Assembly: GCA_038501625.1 (NCBI GenBank)
Contig: JAZAYU010000012.1
Span: forward strand, 6,696,001-6,760,000
Direction: 5' to 3'
DNA: 64,000 nucleotides
Source: Corbicula japonica
Lineage: Eukaryota > Mollusca > Bivalvia > Venerida > Cyrenidae
A program made the position numbers and the translations under genes. Below are positions 25,301 to 40,300 of the stretch, piece after piece (the first letter of the stretch is position 1; every line of letters begins with the position of its first letter). The notes under the pieces are model-generated. The model saw only the letters and a program-made list of their open reading frames with translations. It did not search any database and was not told the origin of the DNA.

Positions 25301-28300
25301 AAGATTTTTAAAGTTTTTCCTATACAAGTCTTTATAAAATGAAGTGACCCCTGGGGCGGGGCCAATTTAGACCCCTGGGGAATAATTTGAACAATCTTTG
25401 TAGAGTTCCACTAGAGGATGCTAAATGCCAAATATCAAAGCTCTAGGCCTTGTGGTTTCAGACAAGAAGATTTTTAAAGTTTTTCCTATATAAGTCTATG
25501 TAAAATGAAGTGACCCCTGGGGTGGGGCCAATTTTGACCCCAGGGAAATAATTTGAACAATCTTTGTAGAGTTCCACTAGAGGATGCTAAATGCCAAATA
25601 TCTAAGCCGTAGGCCTTGTGGTTTCAGACAAGAAGATTTTTAAAGTTTTTCCTATACAAGTCTTTATAAAATGAAGTGACCCCTGGGGCGGGGCCAATTT
25701 AGACCCCTGGGAAATAATTTGAACAATCTTTGTAGAGTTCCACTAGAGGATGCTAAATGCCAAATATCTAAGCTCTAGGCCTTGTGGTTTCAGACAAGAA
25801 GATTTTTAAAGTTTTACCTATATAAGTCTATGTAAAATGAAGTGACCCCTGGGGCGGGGCCAATTTTGACCCCAGGGAAATTATTTGAACAATCATTGTA
25901 GAGTTCCACTAGAGGGTGCTAAATGCCAAATATCTAAACTCTAGGCCTTGTGGTTTCAGACAAGAAGATTTTTAAAGTTTTTCCTATACAAGTCTTTATA
26001 AAATGAAGTGACCCCTGGGGCGGGGCCAATTTAGACCCCTGGGGAATAATTTGAACAATCTTTGTAGAGTTCCACTAGAGAGTGCTAAATGCCAAATATC
26101 TAAGCTCTAGGCCTTGTGGTTTCAGACAAGAAGATTTTTAAAGTTTTTCCTATATAAGTCTATGCAAAATGAAGTGACCCCTGGGGCGGGGCCAATTTTG
26201 ACCCCAGGGAAATCATTTGAACAATCTTTGTAGAGTTCCACTAGAGGTTTCAAAATGCCAAATATCTAAGCTCTAGGCCTTGTGGTTTCAGACAAGAAGA
26301 TTTTTAAAGTTTTTCCTATATAAGTCTATGCAAAATGAAGTGACCCCTGGGGCGGGGCCAATTTTGGCCCCAGGGGAATAATTTGAACAATCTTTGTAGA
26401 GTTCCACTAGAGGATGCTAAATGCCAAATATCTAAGCTCTAGGCCTTGTGGTTTCAGACAAGAAGATTTTTAAAGTTTTTCCTATATAAGTCTATGTAAA
26501 ATGAAGTGACCCCTGGGGCGGGGCCAATTTTGACCCCAGGGAAATAATTTGAACAAACTTTGTAGAGTTCCACTAGAGGATGCTAAATGCCAAATATCTA
26601 AGCTCTAGGCCTTGTGGTTTCAGACAAGAAGATTTTTAAAGTTTTGCCTATATAAGTCTATGTAAAATGAAGTGACCCCTGGGGCGGGGCCAATTTTGAC
26701 CCCAGGGAAATAATTTGAACAAACTTTGTAGAGTTCCACTAGAGGATGCTAAATGCCAAATATCTAAGCTCTAGGTCTTGTGGTTTCAGACAAGAAGATT
26801 TTTAAAGTTTTTCCTTTCGGTTGCCATGGCAACCAGAGTTCTGCATGGAATTGATTTCTTTGAACAACTTTGGAAGAGCTTCATGCAAGGAACATCCGTG
26901 GCAAGTTTCTTCAAAATTGGCCAAGCCGTTTCAGAGAAGAAGTCGTTTGAAGAAAAAGTTGACGACGGACGGACGGACGCACGGACGACGGACGACGGAC
27001 ATCAGGCGATCACAAAAGCTCACCATGAGCACTTCGTGCTCAGGTGAGCTAAAAACACACGTTTTCTCGGAAGAATGACACACATTTTCTTGGATTTTTC
27101 AGTAAAATAAACAGGATGGCAAAGTGTTAACTGTATGAGGCATAGCATGATAATTAAGGAGAAGCAGAAGTTCCTTAACCCTTTCCTGTATAGACACACT
27201 TTATATGCTAGGGCGAACAGTTCAGATCCAGATCAGCCAGCACATCCGTGCCATCTGATCAGGATCTAAACTGTTCGCTTTTTGATTCATTAGGTTATTT
27301 CTGACAAAAATGCGACCAGTGCAGATCCTGATCAGACGGCACAGATGTGCCAGCTGATCTGGATCTACACTGGTCGCACATGAGTAAAAATGCGTATATA
27401 TCAAGGAAAGGGTTAAACATTTCAGATTAATGCGTAGTGCTCCTGCTATGTGTAAATCAATTAGGGAGATCTCCACTAATAAAATTCTATCCTTCCTTTT
27501 ATCATTACTCTGCCTATTGTTGTGTCTGCCTCTTAACAATTAATTTAACCCTTTCCTCCATAGACACACTTAAACCCTTTCTTCCATAGACACACATTGA
27601 TTGCTTTGGTGAACAGTTTAGATCCAGATCATCTGGCACATCCATGCTATCAGATCAAGGTCTAAACTGTTCGCTTTTTTATGTCTTAGGCTATCTCTGA
27701 CTAAAATGCTACCAAAATGCTACCAGTGGAAATCCTGATCAGACGGCATGGATGTGCCAGCTTATCTGGATCTACACATGGCACACATGTGTTAAAAGGC
27801 GTATATATGAAGGAAAGGGTTAATTGCGTGGATGAAAAGTGTATATACAGATTAGCTGGCACATTTATGCCATCTCATCTAAATCTGCACTTGTCGCATC
27901 TTGCAGGAAATATATTATTACCATGGTAATTTTAAGTAGATTTTATCTGACAAAAGTGCCAGGAAGTTTATTATTATAATAGATTTATGCCAGTCTATCA
28001 CTATTTTTTCCACATCCATGCCATCTAATCTGGATCTTCACTGTTTGCCTCTTATTCAGAAATAACAATAATGATTCTTAACAATGAATCTTAACACACA
28101 GTAGAAACCTGACAAGACACCAAGGATGTGCTAGCGGATCTGGATCTTAGATATTGCTTTGTGCTAAATGTATAAATTTATTCATGTTTGACATTGTTAT
28201 GCTTTGTGAAGTCTATATGGAGTATGTAGCTAGTCTATGTAGAATTTGCAAGGTTTATGGTTTTCCCGGTTTTTTTTACGTTTTGCATGTAGTTTTCACG

Positions 28301-31300
28301 CAAATGTGTTTTATATTCTGAATTTTCTTTATTTTGAATCACTCGAGGCAAGTATTTGACAGCGAATATATTATGGTTGCTTCCCACCCACCCACCCAGC
28401 TGGTTCTGTCATCGATGTATTTGGAAGTTAGTTAAATGTTTTTTTTCATTCGGGAGTACTTGTTTATCTATGTCTATAATATCATGAATTTAGAATAAAT
28501 TTCGATCTTGTTCTCAATTTTACACAGTATATTTGAGGTCTGAGGTATATTCACTCTGAAACGGAGTGATATTCGTTCGGGATGCCTTTTATCCAGGACT
28601 AGTTAACAGTGAAGCGTTCTTCACCTGAAATCATTCGACGAACTTTACTGTGCAAAATGTTAATCGTTGAAGTTAAATGGAACTACATGAACCAACATGA
28701 TATTTTTTGTGACGATTCCTTTGATTTGTAAAGATACATGTGACATAATTAGTGTAAAGATATGACATTATCAGAGTGTTAAAAGAACATTTGTTACATG
28801 TCTATGTTGTATTAGTTGTCACCGGACATATTTATGTCGATTGAAATGCTGTCAAATACTAAAGCCTAATTCCTATATAAGTCTTGTGTTTTTCTTAGTT
28901 TTAGTGTAGTTATCATGGAATTAGTGAATAATTGTTTTACTCATGATATTAAGTGAGTAAATATTAATACATTTGTAAGATGCACCATATCAACCATGTA
29001 AACACATTTTGCACGAATTTGCACGTCACACATAGGGTGCCAGTATGCCTTAACATTTTTCTGGGTAAAGCCCTGCATCTGTGCTGTCTAATCAGGATCT
29101 ACACTCTTCGATTTTAGATTGATATGGTTATTATATGATTATTTCTGCCCATGAGAAAAGAAAAGATCCTACCTGGAATATTGAGATTACCGAAGCAGTA
29201 ACCTGCCGTGCCAGCGACTATATGGGCACCACGTCCTGTACAGTGTACATCTCTTATACGACCACCTGTGCCGGTAGTGGCCCCAGGAAAAGGGGCAACT
29301 CCTGCAAGATAACCACGGGTAATAAAATAGTGTTATAATTCTCTATCTACCTTTATACCAGACCTCCAGATAACATTTTGATTCAATGAGTATTTACCCC
29401 CACCCCCACCAATGCATTATGTTTGGATTTAAAGGTATTGGGTTAACTAACAACTGTTTCTTCATAATAAATGTTAAGAACATAAAATTAGAAGTGGGCC
29501 CAAGATCATTAAACTGAGATTGGAGACCAGTCTCAATTCTCAAGCATCTGATATCTCTGATGTGCACCTGGCTAATGTATCCCCACTACAAATTGGTCTA
29601 GGCTAACATATTGTGATTTTATTACAGTAGACTCCACGAAATCGGGTATCGGCTATAAGAATATATCGGCAAATGGGGTACGATTTTCGAACACAAAACC
29701 ATTTCCTATATAAGCAATGTAAATTTTATCGGCCATACGGGTATCGGATAAGAGAATATATCGCCAAATCGAATAGAAAATTTGCAATTTTTTTGGCCAA
29801 AACTGTTTGAAATCGAATATTTTCATCGCCTGTTTACAGGAAATGACACCGGATGTGCCGTTTATCGTCCGTATCAAAGCTTATGACACCCTTATTATTT
29901 GTCTATTGTCAGCTGATAAATCCAATTAAATATTTTGAAAGCGATGAACAGGGACAGTGAAGCCTCCGGGCAAACAAACTGTAACCTGTCACCTCTTTTA
30001 AACAGCTTATTCAATCAGGCGTTAAAAATCTGTTACAAATACACAGCAGCCTAGGACTATCCGTTATCGAGACGTTATTGGTACATGTACTTACAATAAT
30101 CCACGTTTAAATTCCATTGTCTCTTTTTAATTATCGCATAAATTAATCCGCACAATTCAGAAACAAACTAAAGGTAATTTCTCAATCATGTTTAAAAAAC
30201 ACTCATAGATTTTTGTACATTTCTTTGATCCGCCTTCCATGTTAATTTCATACGGAGACTGAATTTGAATGACAGTCAGTATGGAGGTAAACATTGATAC
30301 CAACCGTCAATGAAATGCAACTTCAAAGGAAATTGTCGGCTCGTATCAAGGCTGTGTTTTTTTGTCGGCTCCGCTTTGAAATCGTTTGATCTACAAAACT
30401 GTACGTGACATTTCACATTTTTAGCTGGGTTAAATTGGTTGATGATGCAATAATACTGAAATATGATACTTGAGATAAAATTGTGATGTAATTTATTATG
30501 GAATATGTGCGCATTGGTTAGTGTTTTAATACTTATTTCACATTCACGTTGTAAATGTCGCGGTAGCATAATATAATTTGAAACTTCGATTTTGTAGCAG
30601 AACATGACAGAAGGGTCGGTTAATCAATAAATAAACATATAAAATTATGCATATTTATCCAGAACACGATCTACCTGACCTCCTTTGTCAACAAATATAT
30701 GCAGATTTCATGATGAATACGACTACCGGCCAATCGGGTACTCCGGGCAATAGAATATTTTTAGCTGACAATTTGTGTATTCGATTTGCCGGAGTCTACT
30801 GTATAAATAACAGTACATCAATTACATAAACTAAACATAATGCAAAGATAAGTAACTATTTTTAGCCACATTTTTGGGAACGAAAAAGCATGATTACCCA
30901 CCTTTAAATGAAATTTCAGAACAAATAACACACCTGTAGGGAAGTTGTGAGTTTCCGCAGTGAAGATGATGTGCCTGGTTTCCTTGGATACCTCTACCAT
31001 TTGACTGGGTTCTGTTGGATTGGACGGTTTGTACACCAATACACCATAACCCTTTATACCACTGTAAAGAGAACATGAACGAGGTCATAAATGTTATAAC
31101 GTGGGTCAACTTCTGGTAAAAAAATCATGGTGACACAACAAAATTTACAATTATCTAAAATAACAGCACCACCAAAAAATCCTGACACCTAGAGGTTAAC
31201 ACTTTACTCAATACATAAGCCTTTTTAGGCATGTGCAACCAGTGTAGATTCAGATCAGTCGGTACATTGGTGCCATCTGATCAGGATCTGCACTGATGTG

Positions 31301-34300
31301 CCAGCTGATCTGGATCTACATTGATGTCTTGGTCTATGTATGGAGAAAAGGGTTTTGTAAACCATTGTGTCAGACACAAAATGTACTACTATTTGGGGCA
31401 CATCTTGAGATAAGAGCTGAAGGTTATAAAGCTGAGATTAGAAACCAGTCTCAAATCTCAAGCATCTGAATGCTGAAATGGCGACCAGTCACTTTATCAG
31501 CACAAACATGAGACTGTACCAGCAAATACATATGACTGTATTATCAAATACATATGACTGTATTATCAAATACATATGACTGTATCAGCAAATACATATG
31601 ACTGTATTATCAAATACATATGACTGTATTATCAAATACATATGACTGTTTCATCAAATTCATATGACTGTATTATCAAATACATATGACTGTATCAGCA
31701 AATACATATGACTGTATAATCTAATACACATGACTGTATCAGCAAATACTTGTGACTGTATGAGCAAATATATCTGACTGTATTAGCAAATATATTTGAC
31801 TGACTGTAATTGCAAATATATGTGACCACAATTGCAAATATATGTGACTGTATCATCAAATATATGTAACTCTATCAGCAAACATGCAACTGTATCAGCA
31901 AATATTAGACTTTATCAGGAAATATATGTAACTGTATCAGCAAACATATGTGACTATATCAGCAAATATTAGACTTTATCAGGAAATATATGTAACTGTA
32001 TCAGCAAAACATATTTGACTGTATCAGCAAAATTTCTGTTGTGAGCAATGCTTGGCTTGTGGTCATTATTACAATTAATGCAAACTGTAATCCTTGTCTA
32101 TCAATGAATTACTGCAAAACTGTAATATTCACACCAACATGATAGTGAAACTGTTAACTTTTGATGCCTTTTGTTAATCAAGTTACAGCAAGCTGCGTAT
32201 TTCACAGACTTAATATACTTCTTAATGATAAGTCCGTGAAATACAAGATGAACTTTAACTCTCTTTTTTCAGGACAGTGTGATCTTAAACATAACATTGC
32301 TGCTATTTGTATGTCACATTTAACTAGAATGTGTCCAAGGACACTGATGCCCCCACTGCTGCAACCTAATTTTAATTAACAAAGGGCCATAACTCTGGTA
32401 AAAATGGTCCCAGGAAAAAATCCTTCCTTACGATCATTTACACATCCTGCTTGATCATTTGTGCAAGTTTGAAAGAAATCCGCCTTATAGTTTTGGAGGA
32501 GTTGATGCCATAAGATTTGGGGGGCGTACGGACGGACGTATGTACAGACATACGTACATACGGACAGACAAGTGCAACTCTATATGCCTCCCACTTTGTG
32601 AGGGCATAAAAAAAACCTGTCAAAGGTTATTATTGTCTGTACAATATAACTGTCATCATTTTGCAGATCAACATCAGCGTAAATGGTGATGTTGTCCTAG
32701 AGGATAAGAGGTTTGTTTTACGGGACTTGTGGGAGGAGACCAGTTTCCAGCTCGAGTTATGTCTGGCAAACCCAGACTGTGTAGCTCAGGAACGGGATGG
32801 TCTAAAACACCAACTTGCACCACAATACCAACTGATCTTTGACCCAGATATTGTTCACTTGTATCTCAAGGTGGAGACAAGTTAACAATTCTAATATTTA
32901 TTTTGGGAAGTTCTGTGCATTTAAAATGCATTAGAATGCGTAATTTATACTACCTGAAATGTTCTCTGCATTTGAAGAACTTAGGAACATGTAAACACAG
33001 TTTTCAACAATTTGCTGTAGTAAGCATGTGTAATTGCAGGATAGTTTGGTATTGACACATGTCAAAACAAGTGATTTGAAGGACATTAGGTAACCAATGG
33101 CAACACACTTATTATCACTTCTAAGGGTGAGATTACGCATTGTCTTTGTCTGGCTAAATGTGCGAAAGTTCTTCAGGTACGTACTTTGTTGACTATCTTA
33201 AAATTTTACATAAAAGACTAAAGATATTAAAAGTTCTATATTTACTATGTTTTTTCCCAGGACTTTTCCTAAAATGTTAGCAACTACCATATAAAGCTAC
33301 GATACTCATGTTTTTTTTCCTATTTCTCTAAAAAAATAACTACCATATACAGAAATGATACTTTTCATGTTTTTTTCCTATTTCTCTTAATAATAACTAC
33401 CATATAAAGCAATGATACTTTTCATGTTTTTTTCCTTTTAATCTAAATAACAACACGATAATAATATTCTTTACGCAATATGGTAAAAACATTTCATTCA
33501 TTTCATTCTCATATCCCATTACGAGATATGAGAAAAAAACACATTTTGGGAAAGGAGACATTGTCACCTGTAAGAATATTTGTAACAGTTTACTTGATGG
33601 ATATGCCTTTTATCATCATGGCGACCATTGGAGATCCGGATCACATCCATGATGTGGATCTACACCAGGGCTTTTTTTCAGTTGATTTAATAGCTGTTAT
33701 TCGGTCATGTTCCCAATGGCAAAAGATATACTTTTTTCCCAATTTGAGAAGAAAAATTCCCAATTGAATCAAAACAAACATTTCTGATGAAAAACAACAG
33801 CATCAGCACTGCATATTTTGCTCTTTAAGCCAGGAATTACTGACAATATTAAATATGGATGGCAATGATTAAAAAAACAGTAGATAACAGTAACACTTCT
33901 TATTCCCCAATGATGCTAAAAAAATTACTAATTTCTGGCAAAACGATGATAAATTTCCCAATTCCAGGGGTATGGGTCATATTCCCAAAATGGTGAAAAA
34001 AAGCCCTGATCTACACTGTGGTTCTTGGTCAGAAATAATCTAATAAATCTACAGGAAACAGTGTAGATCCAGATCACATAGCACAGAACTACACTGGTCA
34101 TGTATGGGATATAAGCTATATCACATGCAGTAAAAATTTAACCAATGGGAATCAGGGAGGGGAAGATCCTGAGGGGGTTTAGTAGGGTTGCTCCACCCCC
34201 ACCACTGCCTCCTCTTTTGGTCACTAATATTAAATTTTCAGGGTGATTTTGGCCAGGAAGTTTGGCATTATTATGTATCTTCATAACTACCTTTAGACTG

Positions 34301-37300
34301 CCCCGAACGAACTCCCTTTCTTGAAATCTTGCAGACCAACCTGTTAGACAAGAAAGTACCGACCTGGGAAAACAAGTAAAGTACCTGCTGTTATCATTGA
34401 ACTTGATGATGTTGTTGTTGTTTGTATGCTCCTGAGTCGCCATGATCATCTTGAACAGGGAGTCGGGCTCTTCCTTGCCGTCTATAATCATCTTGCCTCG
34501 GAAAAACCAGTGACGACTGTGCTCACTGAAACAACGGCTGTGTAAACATGGCTGTATCTTAAACACTCAACCTGTTGTATTCAACCTTTCCTCCATAAAT
34601 ATGCATTTTTACTCATGTGCGACCAGTGTAGATCCAGATCAGCCAGCACATCTGTGCTGTCTGATCAGAATCTGTACTGGTCGTATTTTGGTCAGAAATA
34701 ACCTTACGAATAAAAAAGCAAACAGTTTAGATGTGCGGGCTGATCTGGATCTAAACTGTTCGCCCACGCAATAAAGGTGTGTCTATGGAGGAAAGGGTTA
34801 AACACTCAACCTGTTGTATCAATGTAATACTATGCTATCATTAAATTTTGAAGGGAAAAAAAGTTTGCACAAATGCCACAAATTACATTTTCCAGTTGTT
34901 AGCTCTTGCAGTTAAATTATTCCCATATGAAAAGACCATGCATGGTAAAATTTTACTGGGCTTCTATTTTGTGCATTTTCCCTGAAGCAAAATATGTGGA
35001 AACTTAACCAACGCAGAATATAATGATATATTGATAAAAAAACTGTGGTAGAATTTAATTTTGCGGGGATGAATTTTTGCACAAATGCTGCAAATGATAT
35101 TTTCATGTGAACATAAATTCAAGCTTTTATAATATAATTCTCATAAGATAAGCTATTACAAGGTTCAATTTCACTAGGCCTTTATTTCAGGATCATACCC
35201 TCGTGGGAAATATGTGAAAATTAAATCTGCTCTGCAATAATCTGTGCAGTTAAATATTCTCATATGATAAGCTATGAAAAGGTTAAATATTGCTGGGCCT
35301 TTTTTTTCAGAGACTTTCTAAGAGAAAATAAGCCAAAACTAAACACAGTTGGAAAAAGAAATCACAGAAGACTCATCTATCAATCAAGCTGCTGTTTATT
35401 TTAGCAAGATTTGTACGTTGCATTCGTAAGTATTTTTGCAAAATTTTAAAGATTTTACAGGATGTCTAATTTTGGGTCCAGGTCAAACAATCATTGATGT
35501 TTTAATCCAAAGAGAGATTCCCAATCATGAATTAAAGCTTTTTTCTGCATTTCTTAAAAATAAATAATTACCAACAATTATAATTATAAAATCTCTTTCA
35601 TTTGTGATAAAAACTGATGCTTTCAGTTGTTCAAAATATTTCTTTAATTGGTACCTCAAAGAAAAAATATCCGATGTATAATTAAACAGAACAAAACGGT
35701 AAATACAGAGTACCTATTAGACTGAGCCAGATCAAAGCATTCTACACTGGTTGGGTTTCTTCGGATCTTTTCTTGAAATAACTTGGTATAAAAATCAATG
35801 TCCCAGTCATCAAAGGCAAGACCTGTAATGGAAAATACTACTTTACAAGAAATGTTACTGTGAAACCTCTCTATTGACCCTTTACTCCATACATACGGCT
35901 TTTTACCCGTTTGCTACCAGTGTAGATCCAGAACATCCAGTACGTCTGTGCCATCAGATCTGGATCTGCACCTTTTGCTTTTTGGTGAGAAATAACCTAA
36001 TAAATTAAATAGCAAACTAAGTAGATCCTGATCATGAATGTGCCAGCTGATCTGGGTCTACGCTGTTAGCCTATGCCAAAAAGGCATGTATACAGAGGAA
36101 AGGGTTAAAGGAGTATATTACAATAGTTTACGCGCATATTTCTGCGCAAGCGCTAGTTTCACGAAATGTAAATTTTCTCAGTGACCGGTGTTAGTTGAGA
36201 AGTACTTCGACTGTTGCGTAAAATCAATGGATTTAATATTTCAAATTATTTCTCACAAATTAGTCGTCCATGAGAATGGCCTCACGCAAAAAAAAACAAG
36301 AAGGGCAGGTTCGTTAGTGATGGAAATCACCAAGCTGTGAAGAAACGTAAATTATTTGGTTCGATAATTTGCCCTGCCAATGATTCAAGTGTTTCGGATA
36401 ATTTGACGTCCGATGTAGATAATAACCAGAGTACGTGTGATCAGGACGATATCTGTTGTTCAGAAATTGTATAATTACTTAATGGATCATAAGATTTAGG
36501 GATTGTTGTATGATTTTCATTCATTATCAGTGTTAGGTGTTTTTCGATATGTATGGAAACTTTGGCAACACTTAGGGCTGCATTTGTGGGAATTTTATGA
36601 AAGAAATGTGGTAACTGTAATGTAATTCTTGATAAAGAAATAGTTATTTCTTTCAAAATATGAAATTAGTTTTGATTAGCATGTTATAAAACTATTTATA
36701 CATGTTATGATGGACATTTGTAGAATTGCATTAAAATTAATGATATTTTTGACTTATATGACCAACTTTGAAGGAATATAGTAAAAATTTAAGCCTGGAA
36801 GCACCTTTTTTTTTGTTTTTTGTTTGTTTAGAAATATATACTGTGTCATTTTATGGAGTTTTAAAAAAATCTGTCCGTTACAAAAAAAGATATATAGATT
36901 TTTTTCCAGTCAGGGACTGAATTGTCTCCCTTTTTTGTTGGATATTTCGGTCATTTTCAAAGTTTTTTCTTCAAATATACAAAAAAATCTCACATAATTC
37001 CATCCAAAACCATACATACACATAATTCCAAACAAAAAAATGCATATATATAAGGTGTTGATTAGGAATTCCAGATGTAACAATCATTTAAAAGATACAT
37101 GTGCGTTTTCTCAAAATCCCTTCAAAGTGGCCGTATAGAGGGGTCTAATAATGAGCGATTACTCAAAAACAAGCGTGGAAAGCTATATTTTTCTTTATAT
37201 CATTTTGTTTGTGAAGGAATTCTCTTTAATTGTGCAAAGTTTTAAAAAATTCTGTCCGTTAGAACTTATTGTCATATACTCCTTTAAGCCCACCTCTTGG

Positions 37301-40300
37301 AGTATATTTCATCATATACATAGAATATGCATTTTTTTAAAAACAATGATTTGACGGAGTATATTTGCATATTTTGATAGAATGGAATAATATCAGAGAC
37401 TTGACACCATTTTTACAAAAAAAACAAGGGTGCATTAATTAGGGTTGGCAGGGGGGGTGGGGTGGCTGGTCAAATGCCAGTGGTTTTTAATTAACGGATC
37501 AATCTACCCATGAAACTTAATACATGTGTATTAAATTTACCAAGATGTTTGTTTGCTTTCTGTAGAGCCAGTCTGCCTTCCCCTAGCACATCCACTTCAT
37601 AGACTGGTTCAGATTGAACCTCAAGCTCAAAACTTTCGACTGGTTTAACATATCTACACTGCGTCATTCTGTCATGCAGACAGTGTACCAGTCTATCCTC
37701 AAGGTCACCAGAGGGCTTGTCTCCATGGAAACTGATCCAGTATCGCACAGAAGCTTCTATCCTAGTGATCTTTGTCAATCCTATGGACCGACAAATTGAT
37801 ACAGCATTAGTTGAAAACGGTGTCGAGAAATTTAGCCTGAAATAAAGACAATTAGGTATTAATTATAAATAAAATTTGACTTTATTTCAGCTAATAATAC
37901 CACACACCAAACCTAGCCTTATCATGAATCAGCTTAATTAGCTTTAATTAATCCATAATGGTATTTCTTTCTTTTAATTTATAATAACCATTAACCATTA
38001 AGCTTCCATGATGGATTGAAATATGTATAATTAGCTCATTAATGAAAACAACAGTGTTCACATTGCTCCAATTTATTCATTTTTGCATCCTGACTTTTTG
38101 CAAAGTCATTCCATTCATAGGTGGCTGCCATACATTATATCCTAGTTGGCAGGGATATCCAGGCTCTAAGATATTCAACCTTTACTATGAACTGCTGCAA
38201 CAGGATTTTTCCTATTTTGCCAGGATAAAAACCTGGATATCCAGGCTCTGAGGTTACAGGTAATAAACCCTCACTATTACCTGCTGCAACAGGACTTTTC
38301 CTAGTTTGCCAGGATAAAAACCTGGATATCCAGGCTCTGCTGTTACTGGTAATAAACCTTCACTATTACCTGCTGCAACAGGATTTTTCCTAGTTTGCCA
38401 GGATAAAAACCTGGATATCCAGGCTCTGCTGTTACTGGTAATAAACCTGCACTATTACCTGCTGTAACAGGATTTTTCCTAGTTTGCCAGGATAAAAACC
38501 TGGATATCCAGGCTCTGAGGTTACCGGAAATAAACCTTCACTATTACCTGTTGCAACAGGATTTTTCCTAGTTTGCAAGGATAAAAACCTGGATATGCAG
38601 GCTCTGATGTTACCAGTAATAAACCTTCACTATTACCTGCTGCAACAGGATTTTTCCTAGTTTGCCAGGATAAAAACCTGGATATCCAGGCTCTGCTGTT
38701 ACTGGTAATAAACCTTAACTATTACCTGCTGCAACTGGAATTTTCCTAGTTTGCCAGGATAAAAACCTGGATATCCAGGCTCCGCTGTTACTGGTAATAA
38801 ACCTTCACTATTACCTGCTGCAACAGGATGTTTCCTAGTTTGCCAGGATAAAAACCTGGATATGCAGGCTCTGACGTTACCGGTAATAAACTTTCACTAT
38901 TACCTGCTGCAACAGGATCTTTCCTAGTTTGCCAGGATAAAAACCAGGATATCCAGGCTCTGAGGTTACTGGTAATAAACTTCACTATTACATGATGCAA
39001 CAGGTTTTGTCCTGGATCACAAGGATAACAAGCAAATTCGTTGAATTTATATCCCCCGCCAAGTACTGGTTATTACTAACACAACAGCTGAAGTCATAGG
39101 GCTTTATTTAGATATTTATTATGGATGGCAAAAAAGGTGAAAAAAAACTTCAGATGGTGAAAAGGGTTGGGCAGCTCACCAGAATATAAAAATGAGACAA
39201 AAAGTCTTCAAGTTGTTGAAATGAAGAATGCAGTAGTAAAAATATAGTGCTGTATTTAAAAGAAATCTATGCAGAAGTTGCATAGAAGTAGCATATAAAC
39301 GAATACTACTCTATATGCATAGTGCATAACTTATCAAAGGGCCATAACTCTGTGTTAAACGGTCAGACCAGAACAGGACAACAATATGGGCATCTTGTCT
39401 TGGTATTGATGGTTTCCAAAGATTCCTGCTGAGAAATAGCAAGGAAACAAATACTGCTCTACAAGCAAAATGCATAACTTATCAAAGGGCTATAACTCTG
39501 TGTTAAAGGATCTGACTGAATCAAGATGACAATATGTGTGTCTCCTCTTGGTATTGATGGTTCCCAGAAAGTTTCATTAAAATCCATCCAGTAGTTGCAG
39601 AGAAATAGCGTGGAAACAAATTCTGCTCTATTTGCATAAGGTATAAGTTATCAAAGGGCAATAACTCTGTGTTAAACAGTCTGACCGGAACAAGATGACA
39701 AAATGGGCATCTCGTCTCAGTATTGATGTTTCCCAGAAAGTTTCATTTCAATCCATCGAGAAGTTGAAAAGAAATAGAGCGGAAACAAATACTGCTCTAT
39801 TATGCATAAGTCATCAAAGGGCAATAACTCTGTGTTAAACAGTCTGACTGGAACAAGACAACAATATACACATCTCTTCTTGGTATTGATGGTTCTCAGA
39901 AAGATTAATTGAAATCCATCCAGTAGTTGCAGAGAAATAGAGGAAAAGAATACTGTTCTATAATATGCATAATGCATAAGTTATCAAAGGGCCATAACTG
40001 TATTAAATAGTCTGACAGGAACAACATGATGATATGCACATTTCCTCTTGGTATAGATGGTTTCAAGAAAGTTTCATTGGAATCCATCCAAAAGTTGCAG
40101 AGAAATAGCGCGGAAATAAATACTGCTATATATGCATAATGCATAAGTTATCAAAGGGCAATAACTCTGTGTTAAACAGTCTGACTGGAACAAGACCATG
40201 GCATGCGCATCTCTTCTTGGTATTGATGTTTTCCAGAAAGTTTCATTGAAATCCATTCAGTAGTTGCAGAGCAATAGCATGGAAATGAATACTGCTATAT

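Noticed and set aside
29276..30605. ORFs within the 29.6-30.8 kb transposon as a transposase
   Set aside because: 109 residues at most, no DDE or helix-turn-helix pattern that I can see.
31505..32030. CRISPR-like regular repeat
   Set aside because: Tandem 22-bp units without spacers in a eukaryotic intron.
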